A program made the position numbers and the translations under genes. Positions 1 to 7,704 of a stretch of 24,674 nt of DNA are shown in pieces. The notes under the pieces were generated by a model that searched no databases, had not been told where the DNA came from, and saw nothing but the letters and a program-made list of their open reading frames with translations. Source of the DNA: CAZCVI01 sp964502145 (GTDB lineage Bacteria; Acidobacteriota; Aminicenantia; UBA2199); contig CAZCVI010000103.1 of NCBI GenBank assembly GCA_964502145.1, positions 1 to 24,674 of the forward strand, written 5' to 3'. Within the stretch, counting starts at the first letter, position 1; each line of letters opens with the position of its first letter.

Positions 1-147
1 ACAAGGGACAATGATGAGTGATTTTCAGTCGTCGATGACCGATGGCGGACAATTTTGTCCGACAAGGGACAATGATGAGTGATTTTCAGTCGTCGATGAC
101 CGATGGCGGACAATTTTGTCCAACCAGGGACAATGATGAGTGATTTT
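1..147. repeat. 61-bp tandem repeat, about 2.4 copies, possible insertion-element end
   Basis: Two near-perfect 61-bp units (1-61 and 62-122) and a partial third (to about 147) abut the left edge. Each unit carries GGACAA and TTGTCC in inverted orientation (GGACAATTTTGTCC at its end), so the array alternates inverted hexamers at short spacing. There are no unique spacers, so it is not CRISPR. Repeated transposase-binding sites with GGACAA/TTGTCC-like motifs occur at the ends of IS21-type elements, and a gene remnant begins right after the array. I infer an element end whose body lies to the left, outside the window. A satellite-like intergenic repeat is the alternative. Confidence 0.6.
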
Positions 148-326
148 TACTTGTCCAAGACCATCCAGCTTCGGCAGAGAGTGATTTTAATGGAATCGTC
201 ACTTATGGAAAGAGCCTATTGGTTTTAACACCTCCCGATTATGCCCAATTCATATTGGAAGAATTAACCAAAATGGAATTCCAACATCCTGAAACTGGTG
301 ATAAAATGTTTTATTCTCTCGTATAA
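144..326 (+). pseudogene. C-terminal remnant of an unrecognised gene
   Basis: An open frame without a plausible start runs from just after the tandem repeat to a TAA at 324-326. From about position 180 its translation reads like real protein (…NGIVTYGKSLLVLTPPDY… then FILEELTKMEFQHPETGD, ending MFYSLV). I do not recognise the family. Its abrupt beginning at the repeat suggests that an insertion or deletion removed the 5' part. It could also be chance open frame, but the amino-acid composition argues against that. Confidence 0.4.
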
Positions 327-376
327 TGTTCGTGATGAAAAGCGCCAACACGGTTTCCACCAAGATCAGGAAGTCT

Positions 377-418
377 GAAGTTATTTTAAAAACCGAGGGA
401 GACCACCTCTGCTATTAA
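377..418 (+). repeat. Dispersed coding-fragment repeat, copy A
   Basis: This stretch translates as EVILKTEGDHLCY followed by TAA. Two related pieces lie at 6472-6552 and 6668-6712. Copies A and C share ATTTTAAAAAC, GGGAGACC and a terminal TATTAA, and the shared peptide is ILKTxGDxLxY-stop. They look like the extreme 3' ends of a decayed gene family. The rest of the gap from 327 to 573 holds nothing I can assign, apart from a TATAAT at 544-549 without a convincing -35 box upstream of the next gene. Confidence 0.45.
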
Positions 419-573
419 AACAAAGGTAATTTTTCGACCTATCCAGAAACGGCAAAAGGAAAGCAGAAATTAAGGACCAAGCCCGGTGAATGTTTCCCGA
501 CCTCCGAAGGTTTGCATTATTCCCAAACTTTTGATAAAATAGATATAATCATAAATAGAACAAGGAGCCATAC

Positions 574-2190
574 ATGAGACGATTTTTTTCCTACGGGTCC
601 ATTAATCCCAAGCTGCATTATTACGCCCCCAGGCAAGAATTAATAAAACGGGCGTATACCCAATTGATGGGCGAGGACGATGCGGAAGGCGGTCACTATA
701 TCACCGTTTGGGCACCCCGGCAAACGGGTAAAACATGGGTCATGCAGCAAATCCTTTTTTTACTGCAAGAAGACCCGCGCTTTAATGTCCTTAAAATCAA
801 TCTGGAAATCCTTAAAACTGAAACAAAGGTGGAAACCATTATCAATGTCATCGCCCGCAAAATCGGCGAAGGACTGGGGAAAGAAATCACGGATATCACC
901 AATCAAGATGTTTTCCAAGAAATATTTAAAAAAAACCTGATGGATAAACCCCTCATTCTGATTCTGGATGAATTTGATGCTCTGGCTGAACAAGGCATAA
1001 ATGCGATAGTCAGCGCCTTTAGAAACATTCATTTCAGCCGCATGGAAGAAAAAGATAAATCAACGGACCAAAAAACCTATCTCCTCCACGCGGTGGCATT
1101 AATCGGGGTGCGTAGCGTCCTGGGCATAGAAAATGAAAAAGGTTCCCCCTTTAACGTGCAACGTAGCGTTCATATTAAGAATCTCTCCTTTGAAGAAGTT
1201 CAGGGTATGTTCCAATGGTACGAAAAAGAGAGCGGTCAAAGCATTCTACCCGCAGTTATAAAAAAACTTTACGACGAAACCAAAGGACAACCCGGTTTAA
1301 TTGGCTGGCTGGGTGAACTTCTTACCGAGGGCGTCGAGGGATTCCCCAATGATACATCCAAAACCATGGATATGGATTATTTTAACACCATCTACCAAGC
1401 CGCCATGTTTGTTTTGCCCAGCAACAACATCCTGAACCTCATCAGCAAAGCCAAAAAACTACCTTACCGGGATACGGTTATCAAATTGTTTAAAACCGAT
1501 ACACCCATGCTGTTCAAATTTGACAAGGAAGAGATCAACTACCTCTATATGAACGGCATCATCGAACCAGAACCTGTTTCGCCAGAACAGAGTTACGTCA
1601 AATTTGCTTCCCCCTTGGTGCAGCGGCGGCTATTTAATTATTTCTCCAGCGACCTTTTTGATGATATGGGTCAATTGGTGGAAAATGTTTTCACTGCGCC
1701 AGATTTTATCTTCCCTGACCGGATTGATATTCCTGTCATTTTAAAACTCTATCAAAACTATTTAACCCTGAATAAAAGCTGGTTATTCAAGAATGCACCC
1801 AGACGGGATGATCTTCGTATTTATGAAGCCGTGTTTCATTTTAACCTGTACGCCTATCTCAGCGAATTGTTGCGGGATGAAGATGCGACTATTTACCCTG
1901 AATTCCCCACCGGCAATGGTAAGATCGACCTTCTCATTGAATACAGGATAGATAAACATATTACCACTTACGGTATTGAATTAAAGAGCTTCACCAAAAA
2001 AACGAAATACCGTTTGGCATTAGAGCAAACGGCCCATTACGGTCATCAATTGGGATTGCGGGAAATCTATATGGTTTCTTTCATTGAAATGATTGATGAA
2101 GCCAACCTGAAGAAATATGAATCTCCCTTTGTAGAACCCATCTCAGGCGTGACGGTTTATCCGAGGATCATCCAAACAGGGCATATATAA
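574..2190 (+). CDS. AAA-like ATPase with C-terminal PD-(D/E)XK nuclease domain
   Basis: A 538-residue protein. The N-terminal P-loop ATPase has Walker A APRQTGKT (about 47-54) and Walker B LILILDEFD (about 127-135), as in AAA-like/ORC-CDC6-type stand-alone ATPases common in large bacterial genomes. The C-terminal part carries GNGKIDLLIEY, with D452, and GIELKSF, with E469 and K471: the D…ExK signature of PD-(D/E)XK nuclease folds. The start is supported by AAGGAG at 562-567 upstream of the ATG. Such ATPase-nuclease proteins are multi-copy and often linked to mobile or defence loci; their role is not established. The gene stands alone, convergent with the nuclease pair on the other strand. A related, decayed nuclease-type gene lies at 18302-18898. 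ATPase call strong, nuclease call good, biological role unknown. Confidence 0.85.
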   Translation: MRRFFSYGSINPKLHYYAPRQELIKRAYTQLMGEDDAEGGHYITVWAPRQTGKTWVMQQILFLLQEDPRFNVLKINLEILKTETKVETIINVIARKIGEGLGKEITDITNQDVFQEIFKKNLMDKPLILILDEFDALAEQGINAIVSAFRNIHFSRMEEKDKSTDQKTYLLHAVALIGVRSVLGIENEKGSPFNVQRSVHIKNLSFEEVQGMFQWYEKESGQSILPAVIKKLYDETKGQPGLIGWLGELLTEGVEGFPNDTSKTMDMDYFNTIYQAAMFVLPSNNILNLISKAKKLPYRDTVIKLFKTDTPMLFKFDKEEINYLYMNGIIEPEPVSPEQSYVKFASPLVQRRLFNYFSSDLFDDMGQLVENVFTAPDFIFPDRIDIPVILKLYQNYLTLNKSWLFKNAPRRDDLRIYEAVFHFNLYAYLSELLRDEDATIYPEFPTGNGKIDLLIEYRIDKHITTYGIELKSFTKKTKYRLALEQTAHYGHQLGLREIYMVSFIEMIDEANLKKYESPFVEPISGVTVYPRIIQTGHI

Positions 2191-2419
2191 GGCATTGACT
2201 CTGAACTGGATAATAAAATGAAAGAGTGGGCCATAGACTTATGCCCTTTAACCTTTTGACAATATCGGCATTAGTGTGATGGTATTGGCGGATTTATATT
2301 CAAAAATTTTTAATCGTTTAAAAGAGAAATTTTAGAGAACTTCAATGACGTATCAATAGAAATTCATTTATCCTGGTTTGATATGTGTGGGGTTCTTTTG
2401 AAAAGGCCGTCTCTGGATT

Positions 2420-3508
2420 TTATTTTTTTGCTTTCCGAGTTTTACGAACAATATCCAACGCATTTTCTTCCAACATACGTTGCTCCCGTGCAAGCTCCGC
2501 ACGAAATTCTTCCTCACTGGGGAGAACGAGTTTATACTTTGTAGCAAAGAGGTGCTCGTTCTCCTGCAAGACGGAAAAACGCACCACGGATGCGTCTTTG
2601 CGAGCACAAAGAATGATTCCAACAGTGGGATTGTCTTCTGGGCCACGACGCTGGGCATCATACATCCGCACATACATGTCCATCTGTCCAATATCCTGAT
2701 GGGTTAATTCGTGAGTTTTCAGGTCAAACAGAACAAAACACTTGAGCAGATAATTATAAAAAACAAGGTCGATATAAAAATCTTTTGTTTCGGTACTGAT
2801 ACGCTGTTGTCGGGCTACAAATGCAAAACCTTTTCCCAATTCCAGCAGAAAGCTTTGCAGGTTTTCGATCAATGCCTCTTCCAGCTTTGATTCCAGTAAT
2901 TTTCCGGTATTGGGTAGTCCCAGGAATTCCAGAAGCACGGGATCGCGAACAAAATCACGGGGTGTCAGCTCTTGCTCGGCCAATTTTTCCACAGCCTCTT
3001 GTTTCACAGCTTGACGATCCTTACTAGCCAAAAGCCTTTCATAATATAGTGTGTTGATCTGACGTTCCAATGCCCGGGTGCTCCAGTTTTGACCCACAGC
3101 CTCATTCATATACCACTGTCGGGCAGTTGCATCTTCTACTCTCACTAAAATACGGTAGTGTGTCCAACTCAATTCGTGACGCAGTGCGTCACAATTTGGA
3201 AAAGCCTGGTAAAACAATCTCATATAGCGCAAATTGGATACATCAAACCCTTTCCCATATTCTGTCGCAAGGGTTTCTGCCAATTCCGCCAGTAATCGTG
3301 ATTTATAGGTGGCCCGGATTGCCCCATCCTGCTCGAATTCAACAATATGCTGCCCCAACTTCCAGCAGGTTTTTACCTGCACGACGTCTACCGCACGTAA
3401 GCATTGCTGACGGGAAGTGGTGATAACTGTTTTTAATTTATCGAGAAGGTCTCCGATATCTTTTGCGTATAGTTGCGCTAATTGGGCTGATTTTTTAACA
3501 GGTTTCAT
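2420..3508 (-). CDS. YhcG-type PDDEXK nuclease family protein (DUF1016)
   Basis: A 362-residue protein matching the usual length and architecture of YhcG/DUF1016 proteins: a helical N-terminal domain (about 15-170, with the SWTHYR segment near 114-119) and a C-terminal nuclease domain (about 185-340). Visible catalytic-type residues are IDLVFYN, with D247, followed by VLFDLK, with D262 and K264, and the downstream QMDMY. Family members are predicted DNA nucleases often found beside restriction or defence genes. It follows the DUF262/HNH gene on the same strand, about 96 bp downstream, suggesting one transcript. GGAG sits about 11 nt before the ATG. Exact substrate unknown. Confidence 0.88.
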   Translation of the reverse strand: MKPVKKSAQLAQLYAKDIGDLLDKLKTVITTSRQQCLRAVDVVQVKTCWKLGQHIVEFEQDGAIRATYKSRLLAELAETLATEYGKGFDVSNLRYMRLFYQAFPNCDALRHELSWTHYRILVRVEDATARQWYMNEAVGQNWSTRALERQINTLYYERLLASKDRQAVKQEAVEKLAEQELTPRDFVRDPVLLEFLGLPNTGKLLESKLEEALIENLQSFLLELGKGFAFVARQQRISTETKDFYIDLVFYNYLLKCFVLFDLKTHELTHQDIGQMDMYVRMYDAQRRGPEDNPTVGIILCARKDASVVRFSVLQENEHLFATKYKLVLPSEEEFRAELAREQRMLEENALDIVRKTRKAKK

Positions 3509-3604
3509 AACTTCATATTCTCCATTTTTAATATCAACGCTTTAGTAAACAACGATTTTGCCTCAAGGGTTTGGCTCCATATGATCTCATTGATGAATCC
3601 ATTA

Positions 3605-5293
3605 TCACCCTTTGGCTGTTGCGGTTTGCACAAGCAAGGAATTAAATTTATTAAGTATAAGTTTTTTCCGCTCTTTGATGAAATCCTCAAAACGGTCAAG
3701 TTTCCACAAGGCAGGATCGGAAGGGATCAAATGCTTATCTAAATACTCTTCATCTTTGTCGGCAAACCATATATCGGGCAGTGTGTCTCTTTTCCCTCCG
3801 GCACCGTTTTCTTCACGGGTAAGAAGCATACAGTTAGCAAGCTGGTTGCGATCACTATCACGATATTTTATGAGGTCTTTTCGGCCAGTGTCTGGATTTG
3901 CTGTTTTAACTCTGCGAAGCTCACTTTGTGGAAAAATATGATCCACTTGAGGAAGGCTGGAGTTATAAGCAGGCGTGTGGTTAAAATCACGATACCAGAG
4001 GTTAAATAGCAAGTGGACTGTATTTGATCCATAACCCATTTGCCAGAGACGCTCCTCGGTTAATTCTAGGCTACGGTTCTGGGTACGAATCACACCAAAT
4101 ATTTCCTCGATGTTGAACTCTTTTAATTCAGCTAGCTTTTTAACAAGACCATCAAGCAAATTGTCTGGGTGTCCGCTGAAAGCTCCAGTAAGCGAGCAAC
4201 GTAAAAGATAGTTGTCACTATTTTTTGCATTCCTCCAAGCATCGGGAAAATGGAATCGGATATAAATTATTGGAATCAGCACCAAATAAGATGGGAGCGC
4301 TTTTTCGCACTGGATGAAGGTCTTGCATCGTACAAAATCTAAAATATCTTGGATGGCTTTCGCGATTTCATCCCATTTTAATTCGATTTCCTCGCGCACC
4401 CCTGCCTTGCGAAACTTTGCTACCTCATAGCGTGCCCCATGTCCCAAAAGTACGAGGCAAGTCTTCAAAACAAAATCTCGGTCAAAGGCAAATCCGCTCT
4501 TATTAAGTGACTCTAAAAGGACTTCCATCTTTTTATCTGCCACATCCCAACTTGCGTTAAGCAGAGAGAATAGAAGGTCAGACTTTCCAAGCTTCGTCCC
4601 ACCTGAATTGGCACGAATAAAAACCTCCACAACATCGTCTTCAGTATAATGAGTTGGATTTTCTATACTGTCCAACTCCTGGTACATTACAACGTCATCC
4701 ATTTTAAACGTCTTATCAATCAGATCAATATGTTCATTTAATTTATCCTCTTCAGCATCAGTCAGAGAGCGTCCGACCAATTTTTTTACATCATGGAGCA
4801 CTTCGCGTTTGTTTTTTTGAGTAATAACAAGATCTTTGAATTTCACCATGGGAAATGCGATTGCAGTGGGTTCAATGAACTTAAATTTGTATTTTACATC
4901 ATCGGGAAGTGCAATTTCGCCACTCAGAATATCAAAACAGAGTTCCTTACCTTCAAAACTACCATGAAGTCCTATAAAAAGGCTCTGTAAACGTTGTTGG
5001 CCATCAAGGACAAGACATTTTTTTTTATTGTCAACCGGTATATAGAAATCACTAAGCCGGAGTGTATTCTTCCAGTTATTAATAAATTCTCGACGCCGAA
5101 TTTCACTTTTGGTCTTCCAGATCAACAGGGTACTAATCGGATATTCACGTAGAATGGAGTCGAACAACCTGCAAATTTGTTCCTCGCTCCAGATAAAAGG
5201 ACGTTGTATGTTGGGCAGCCAAAACCCACCCTCTTCATCAGGGTTGTTGAGAAAGCTTACGATTTTTCTGATAGTTTGTTTTTGATTCCACAT
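3605..5293 (-). CDS. DUF262/DUF1524 HNH protein, GmrSD-like
   Basis: A 562-residue protein with the two-domain layout of GmrSD-type modification-dependent restriction proteins. The N-terminal DUF262 domain (ParB/sulfiredoxin-like fold) has LPNIQRPFIW (26-35), the hallmark DGQQR (97-101) and FIRANSGGTKL (about 226-236). The C-terminal DUF1524/HNH-type part has VDHIFPQ (about 449-455) and, downstream, DRNQLANCMLL. Both halves are in one chain, as in single-polypeptide GmrSD relatives. The start is supported by AGGAG 6 nt upstream of the ATG. The YhcG-like nuclease follows, so the pair may be one restriction-like unit. DNA modification specificity cannot be read from sequence. Confidence 0.88.
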   Translation of the reverse strand: MWNQKQTIRKIVSFLNNPDEEGGFWLPNIQRPFIWSEEQICRLFDSILREYPISTLLIWKTKSEIRRREFINNWKNTLRLSDFYIPVDNKKKCLVLDGQQRLQSLFIGLHGSFEGKELCFDILSGEIALPDDVKYKFKFIEPTAIAFPMVKFKDLVITQKNKREVLHDVKKLVGRSLTDAEEDKLNEHIDLIDKTFKMDDVVMYQELDSIENPTHYTEDDVVEVFIRANSGGTKLGKSDLLFSLLNASWDVADKKMEVLLESLNKSGFAFDRDFVLKTCLVLLGHGARYEVAKFRKAGVREEIELKWDEIAKAIQDILDFVRCKTFIQCEKALPSYLVLIPIIYIRFHFPDAWRNAKNSDNYLLRCSLTGAFSGHPDNLLDGLVKKLAELKEFNIEEIFGVIRTQNRSLELTEERLWQMGYGSNTVHLLFNLWYRDFNHTPAYNSSLPQVDHIFPQSELRRVKTANPDTGRKDLIKYRDSDRNQLANCMLLTREENGAGGKRDTLPDIWFADKDEEYLDKHLIPSDPALWKLDRFEDFIKERKKLILNKFNSLLVQTATAKG

Positions 5294-5316
5294 GGGATTC
5301 TCCTTTTCTAAATCTT

Positions 5317-5454
5317 TTACGTGCTTTTGAGTGTTACGGCTAATCCATTGATATCAAAATGGATTTCCGAACTGACATTGAATAGCCTTTTTTTAGGTCT
5401 GAACGATATGTAATGGAATACCTCAGAGGAGCTAAGTGTAACTGCAAAGTTCAT
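5317..5454 (-). CDS. Possible 45-residue leader protein upstream of the DUF262 gene
   Basis: A 46-codon frame (MNFAVTLSSSEVFHYISFRP… ending LAVTLKST) lies between a consensus promoter and the DUF262 gene, 23 nt from the latter's start. A GGGGGT run about 5 nt upstream of the ATG could serve as a ribosome binding site. The translation looks protein-like, with alternating hydrophobic and polar residues, but I recognise no family. If real it is the first gene of the nuclease operon. It may also be a chance ORF in a long 5' leader. Confidence 0.4.
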   Translation of the reverse strand: MNFAVTLSSSEVFHYISFRPKKRLFNVSSEIHFDINGLAVTLKST

Positions 5455-5542
5455 TTCATACCCCCAAATTTTGATCGGGAAATTTCCACAATGCAAACTG
5501 GTTAATCATCACAGATATATATTTATTATTGTTCATATAGAG

Positions 5543-5570
5543 ATTATATGAAAGATTGAGTTATTGTCAA
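5543..5570 (-). promoter_or_regulatory. Consensus promoter for the DUF262/YhcG operon
   Basis: On the minus strand TTGACA (5570-5565), a 16-bp spacer and TATAAT (5548-5543) match the sigma-70 consensus perfectly in both boxes. Transcription would begin near 5536, leaving about 240 nt before the DUF262 start; the 45-residue ORF lies in this leader. Confidence 0.75.
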
Positions 5571-5798
5571 TAGAAGGTTGTAAATCACTCTTGAGAAATC
5601 GGTAAAAAAATTGCTTGAAATCGTAGGATACTGAAATCAAAAGTTTTCCCATGATAATAGTAAGGGCAGCCATCGTTTATGCAGCAGAACTGTCCAAAGA
5701 AAGAATCATTTCAATACCTGCTTAAATCCCTAAAAAATATATCAATGGAGACAACCCATTTACCTGCTATGGCAAAAAAAATGTTTCCAATCCATGTA
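5571..5798. other. Intergenic stretch without recognisable content
   Basis: Between the divergent promoters of the nuclease operon and the Phd/ParE pair I see no gene, RNA or clear repeat. An open frame beginning at 5679 runs into the antitoxin gene, but its upstream 56 codons contain the antitoxin promoter and are probably not translated. Confidence 0.5.
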
Positions 5799-5827
5799 TT
5801 GACAGTTAAGCCAATTCATATTATATT
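5799..5827 (+). promoter_or_regulatory. Promoter of the Phd/ParE-like TA operon
   Basis: TTGACA (5799-5804), 17-bp spacer, TATATT (5822-5827), ending about 20 bp before the antitoxin ATG. The -35 box is perfect. Confidence 0.7.
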
Positions 5828-5846
5828 ATACTCAGGAGTTTTGAAC

Positions 5847-6119
5847 ATGAGATTATCTGAAGATATTAAACCGCTTACCTATGTGGAAACGCACTCTGCT
5901 GCTTTGATAAAGGAATTGAACACCAATAAACGCCCCATCGTGATCACCCAGGATGGCACAGCAAAAGCTGTGCTATTGGATATCGACAGCTATGAAAAAC
6001 AAAAGAATACTCTGCTCATGCTAAAATTGGTGGCACAGGGAGAACATGAGATCAAAAATGGCCTATTCGTGGAGCAAGGAGAATTCTTTAAAAAAATGGA
6101 CAAACAGCTTGGGCTATAA
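5847..6119 (+). CDS. Phd/YefM-family antitoxin
   Basis: A 90-residue protein. MRLSEDIKPLTYVETHSAALI and RPIVITQDGTAKAVLLD (residues about 31-47) match the Phd/YefM DNA-binding antitoxin fold: it binds and represses its own promoter with the N-terminal half and neutralises the toxin with the C-terminal half (…FFKKMDKQLGL). I chose the ATG at 5847 because CAGGAG lies 8 nt upstream and a promoter ends at 5827; a longer in-frame start at 5679 would put the promoter inside the gene. The stop TAA shares its last A with the ATG of the toxin (1-nt overlap), giving translational coupling. Confidence 0.88.
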   Translation: MRLSEDIKPLTYVETHSAALIKELNTNKRPIVITQDGTAKAVLLDIDSYEKQKNTLLMLKLVAQGEHEIKNGLFVEQGEFFKKMDKQLGL

Positions 6120-6442
6120 TGAAATATAGAGTTTATTGGACCCAAGGGGCGGTTGCCGATCTGGAAGAAATCGTGGCCTACATGTCAAAGGTGCGCGTAT
6201 CCACTGCCAAATCAATCTATCAGAAAATCAAATTAAAATGCAACCAATTAAATATCTCTCCTGAAAGATGCCGATTGGTTCCAGAGCTACAGCGCGATGG
6301 GCTTAAGAACTATAGAGAAATAATTCTGGCTCCTTATAGAGTTGTCTTCAAACTGGCCGAATCGAAGGTTTACATCATCGCGGTTATTGATGGCAGAAGA
6401 GATATTGAAGCTATCATCTTTAACAAATTATTACGGGATTAA
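6119..6442 (+). CDS. ParE/RelE-superfamily toxin
   Basis: A 107-residue protein with the ParE/RelE fold signature: MKYRVYWTQGAVADLEEIVAYM at the N-terminus, a central R(D)GLKNYREIILAPYRVVF (about 60-78) and VIDGRRDIEAII near the end. This is the typical length and pattern of ParE-like stabilisation toxins (PF05016). ParE proteins poison DNA gyrase while RelE relatives cleave mRNA; sequence alone leaves the target open. It directly follows and overlaps its Phd-type antitoxin. Confidence 0.87.
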   Translation: MKYRVYWTQGAVADLEEIVAYMSKVRVSTAKSIYQKIKLKCNQLNISPERCRLVPELQRDGLKNYREIILAPYRVVFKLAESKVYIIAVIDGRRDIEAIIFNKLLRD

Positions 6443-6471
6443 GAAAGAGGAACACTGCATCCATATAATCC

Positions 6472-6552
6472 ATGGGACTGCGCTTAAGTGGCCAAGTTAT
6501 TTTAAAAGCAACGGGAGGTGCTACCTACACTTATAAAAAGCAACCTTTATAG
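6472..6552 (+). repeat. Dispersed coding-fragment repeat, copy B
   Basis: A 26-codon frame (MGLRLSGQVILKATGG… ending KKQPL, stop TAG) whose QVILKATGG resembles EVILKTEGD of copy A. It sits in the 319-bp gap after the ParE-like toxin. Relationship to A is clear over TTATTTTAAAA and GGGAG but weaker downstream. Probably a gene relic rather than an expressed peptide. Confidence 0.35.
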
Positions 6553-6667
6553 GGGTAATCTGGTGTTTTTGGATTTCAAGTTACCCATGATGGCAGGACG
6601 CAACCATTAGGGATAGATATTTCTTTTTTCAAAAGGAATTCGGGGAGACAAAAAGGTAAAAATTCAG

Positions 6668-6712
6668 CGGCTGAGTATTTTAAAAACAGCGGGAGACCGT
6701 CTCTATTATTAA
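6668..6712 (+). repeat. Dispersed coding-fragment repeat, copy C
   Basis: Translates as RLSILKTAGDRLYY-stop, closest to copy A (ILKTEGDHLCY-stop). The DNA contains a short palindrome GAGACCGTCTC. Together with copy B it fills much of the 6443-6761 gap; the remainder shows no gene I can support. Confidence 0.45.
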
Positions 6713-6761
6713 GAAGATCACTACTTGAGTCTGGACGGCGAACCGAAATTGAGGCAGGAAA

Positions 6762-7040
6762 TTAACCGAAAAGATCGGCGTGAGAACCGGTTCGAACCAG
6801 TATTAGTTCTTGGTAAACCTGATCTATTCTATATATTAAAAGCCAATCTGGCTCAATATGGCACTCCATATGATCGCGCCAATTTCCAGATAATAGATGT
6901 GGACGATAGTTTTGAGCCAATTTCTCTTCCCCTTCCAGTTTTTTAATGACCTCTTTGAGTTTCGCCATATCTTTTGACCCGGATTTGGCCAATCGTTTCA
7001 CATCCTTTTGAAACCCACCTTCAACACGTATTTTTAACAT
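6762..7040 (-). CDS. YafQ-family mRNA interferase toxin
   Basis: A 92-residue RelE-superfamily protein of the YafQ type, a ribosome-dependent mRNA endonuclease. The diagnostic stretch LLSGNWRDHMECHIEPDWLL is present, followed by LVRTGSHADLF. By alignment with E. coli YafQ the catalytic set appears intact: H48, H61, D65, W66, H87 and F91. It is encoded directly after the antitoxin, the toxin ATG starting right after the antitoxin TAA, so the two are translationally coupled. Confidence 0.93.
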   Translation of the reverse strand: MLKIRVEGGFQKDVKRLAKSGSKDMAKLKEVIKKLEGEEKLAQNYRPHLLSGNWRDHMECHIEPDWLLIYRIDQVYQELILVRTGSHADLFG

Positions 7041-7304
7041 TTAAATGCCCAGGTCTTCGAACAACTCCTCGCTGTTTTCATAGGGAATCAAATTTTTCCT
7101 GTACCTGGAATTTTGGAGGGCTTCCAATGTCTCTTGATTTGGAATCTTCACATCGAAAGGCATCCCCTTTTCCGCCAATACCTGACGATAGAACATATTT
7201 ATCGCGCTGGAATGATTCAATCCCAATTTATTAAAAATTTTACCGGCCTCTTCTTTTAAGGCTTTTTCAGTACGAATCGTCAATGTGACACCTATTTGCG
7301 ACAT
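7041..7304 (-). CDS. RelB/DinJ-family antitoxin
   Basis: An 87-residue antitoxin: MSQIGVTLTIRTEKALKEEA is the ribbon-helix-helix region, followed by IFNKLGLNHSSAINMFYRQV, typical of RelB/DinJ. It pairs with the YafQ-like toxin just downstream. I use the ATG at 7304 because GGAGG lies 5 nt upstream; an in-frame ATG at 7358 is possible but lies within the promoter's -10 region. Autorepression is expected from family knowledge, with the AT-rich palindrome around 7337-7348 as a candidate operator. Confidence 0.9.
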   Translation of the reverse strand: MSQIGVTLTIRTEKALKEEAGKIFNKLGLNHSSAINMFYRQVLAEKGMPFDVKIPNQETLEALQNSRYRKNLIPYENSEELFEDLGI

Positions 7305-7337
7305 GTCGGCCTCCTGTTGTCTCATGCGAATATATCT

Positions 7338-7368
7338 ATTATATAATATATAATTCATACCTTGTCAA
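7338..7368 (-). promoter_or_regulatory. Promoter/operator of the DinJ/YafQ-like operon
   Basis: TTGACA (7368-7363) and TATAAT (7343-7338) on the minus strand are both perfect but 19 bp apart; a TATATA at 17 bp spacing (7345-7340) is the alternative -10. The -10 region is self-complementary (TATTATATAATA), which could bind a dimeric ribbon-helix-helix antitoxin. Confidence 0.6.
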
Positions 7369-7493
7369 TCCATTTTTTTATTTTTATTCCCTCAAGCGGG
7401 AAGCTTGGGCGACATTCGCAGATTGCCCTAACCGATGTCTAATTTTTATTTTCGACACTCCGCAACCCGGATTTTAACCTCACTCACCCCACT

Positions 7494-7694
7494 CTACCCA
7501 CCATGGGCCAAATGGAAGACTCCTACCTGGGTATTGTCGGGAATAATAAAATGGTCGTAATCCTCTTCAAACACGAGGTTGTTGTCCACGGTAACGGTGA
7601 TCAACCCATAGGTGTAATTCATCTTCTCCAATAGACGGGTCACGGTCATATTTTCAACCCAATCTACTTTATCACGATTGTTAACAATGATCAT
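7494..7694 (-). CDS. ThiS/MoaD-like sulfur-carrier protein ending in HGG
   Basis: A 66-residue protein starting MIIVNNRDKVDW and ending FHLAHGG. Small size, a beta-grasp-like pattern (VTRLLEKMNYTYGLITVTVD) and the terminal Gly-Gly identify a ubiquitin-fold sulfur carrier, whose C-terminus is adenylated and thiocarboxylated to donate sulfur, as MoaD does for molybdopterin and ThiS for thiazole. The ATG at 7692-7694 lies 10 nt after the stop of the preceding carrier gene; the ribosome binding site is weak, suggesting coupling. Placement next to AOR genes favours a role in pyranopterin dithiolene formation, by inference. Confidence 0.82.
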   Translation of the reverse strand: MIIVNNRDKVDWVENMTVTRLLEKMNYTYGLITVTVDNNLVFEEDYDHFIIPDNTQVGVFHLAHGG

Positions 7695-7704
7695 AATCTT
7701 TTTC

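Noticed and set aside
1..147. CRISPR array at the left edge
   Set aside because: Units follow one another directly without variable spacers.
2191..2419. Possible coding relic after the ATPase-nuclease gene (…NIGISVMVLADLYSKIFNRL…)
   Set aside because: Only about 26 codons open without start; family not recognisable.
3505..3699. 64-codon minus-strand frame between the two nuclease genes
   Set aside because: Half of it lies out of frame inside the DUF262 gene; although its stop overlaps the next ATG, there is no start signal and no family match. It could be a relic of a lost C-terminal extension.
5679..5846. N-terminal extension of the Phd-like antitoxin
   Set aside because: It contains the promoter at 5799-5827, and the downstream ATG has a ribosome binding site and fits the family length.
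6342..6536. 64-codon plus-strand frame at the end of the ParE-like toxin
   Set aside because: Out of frame within the toxin gene, no ribosome binding site.
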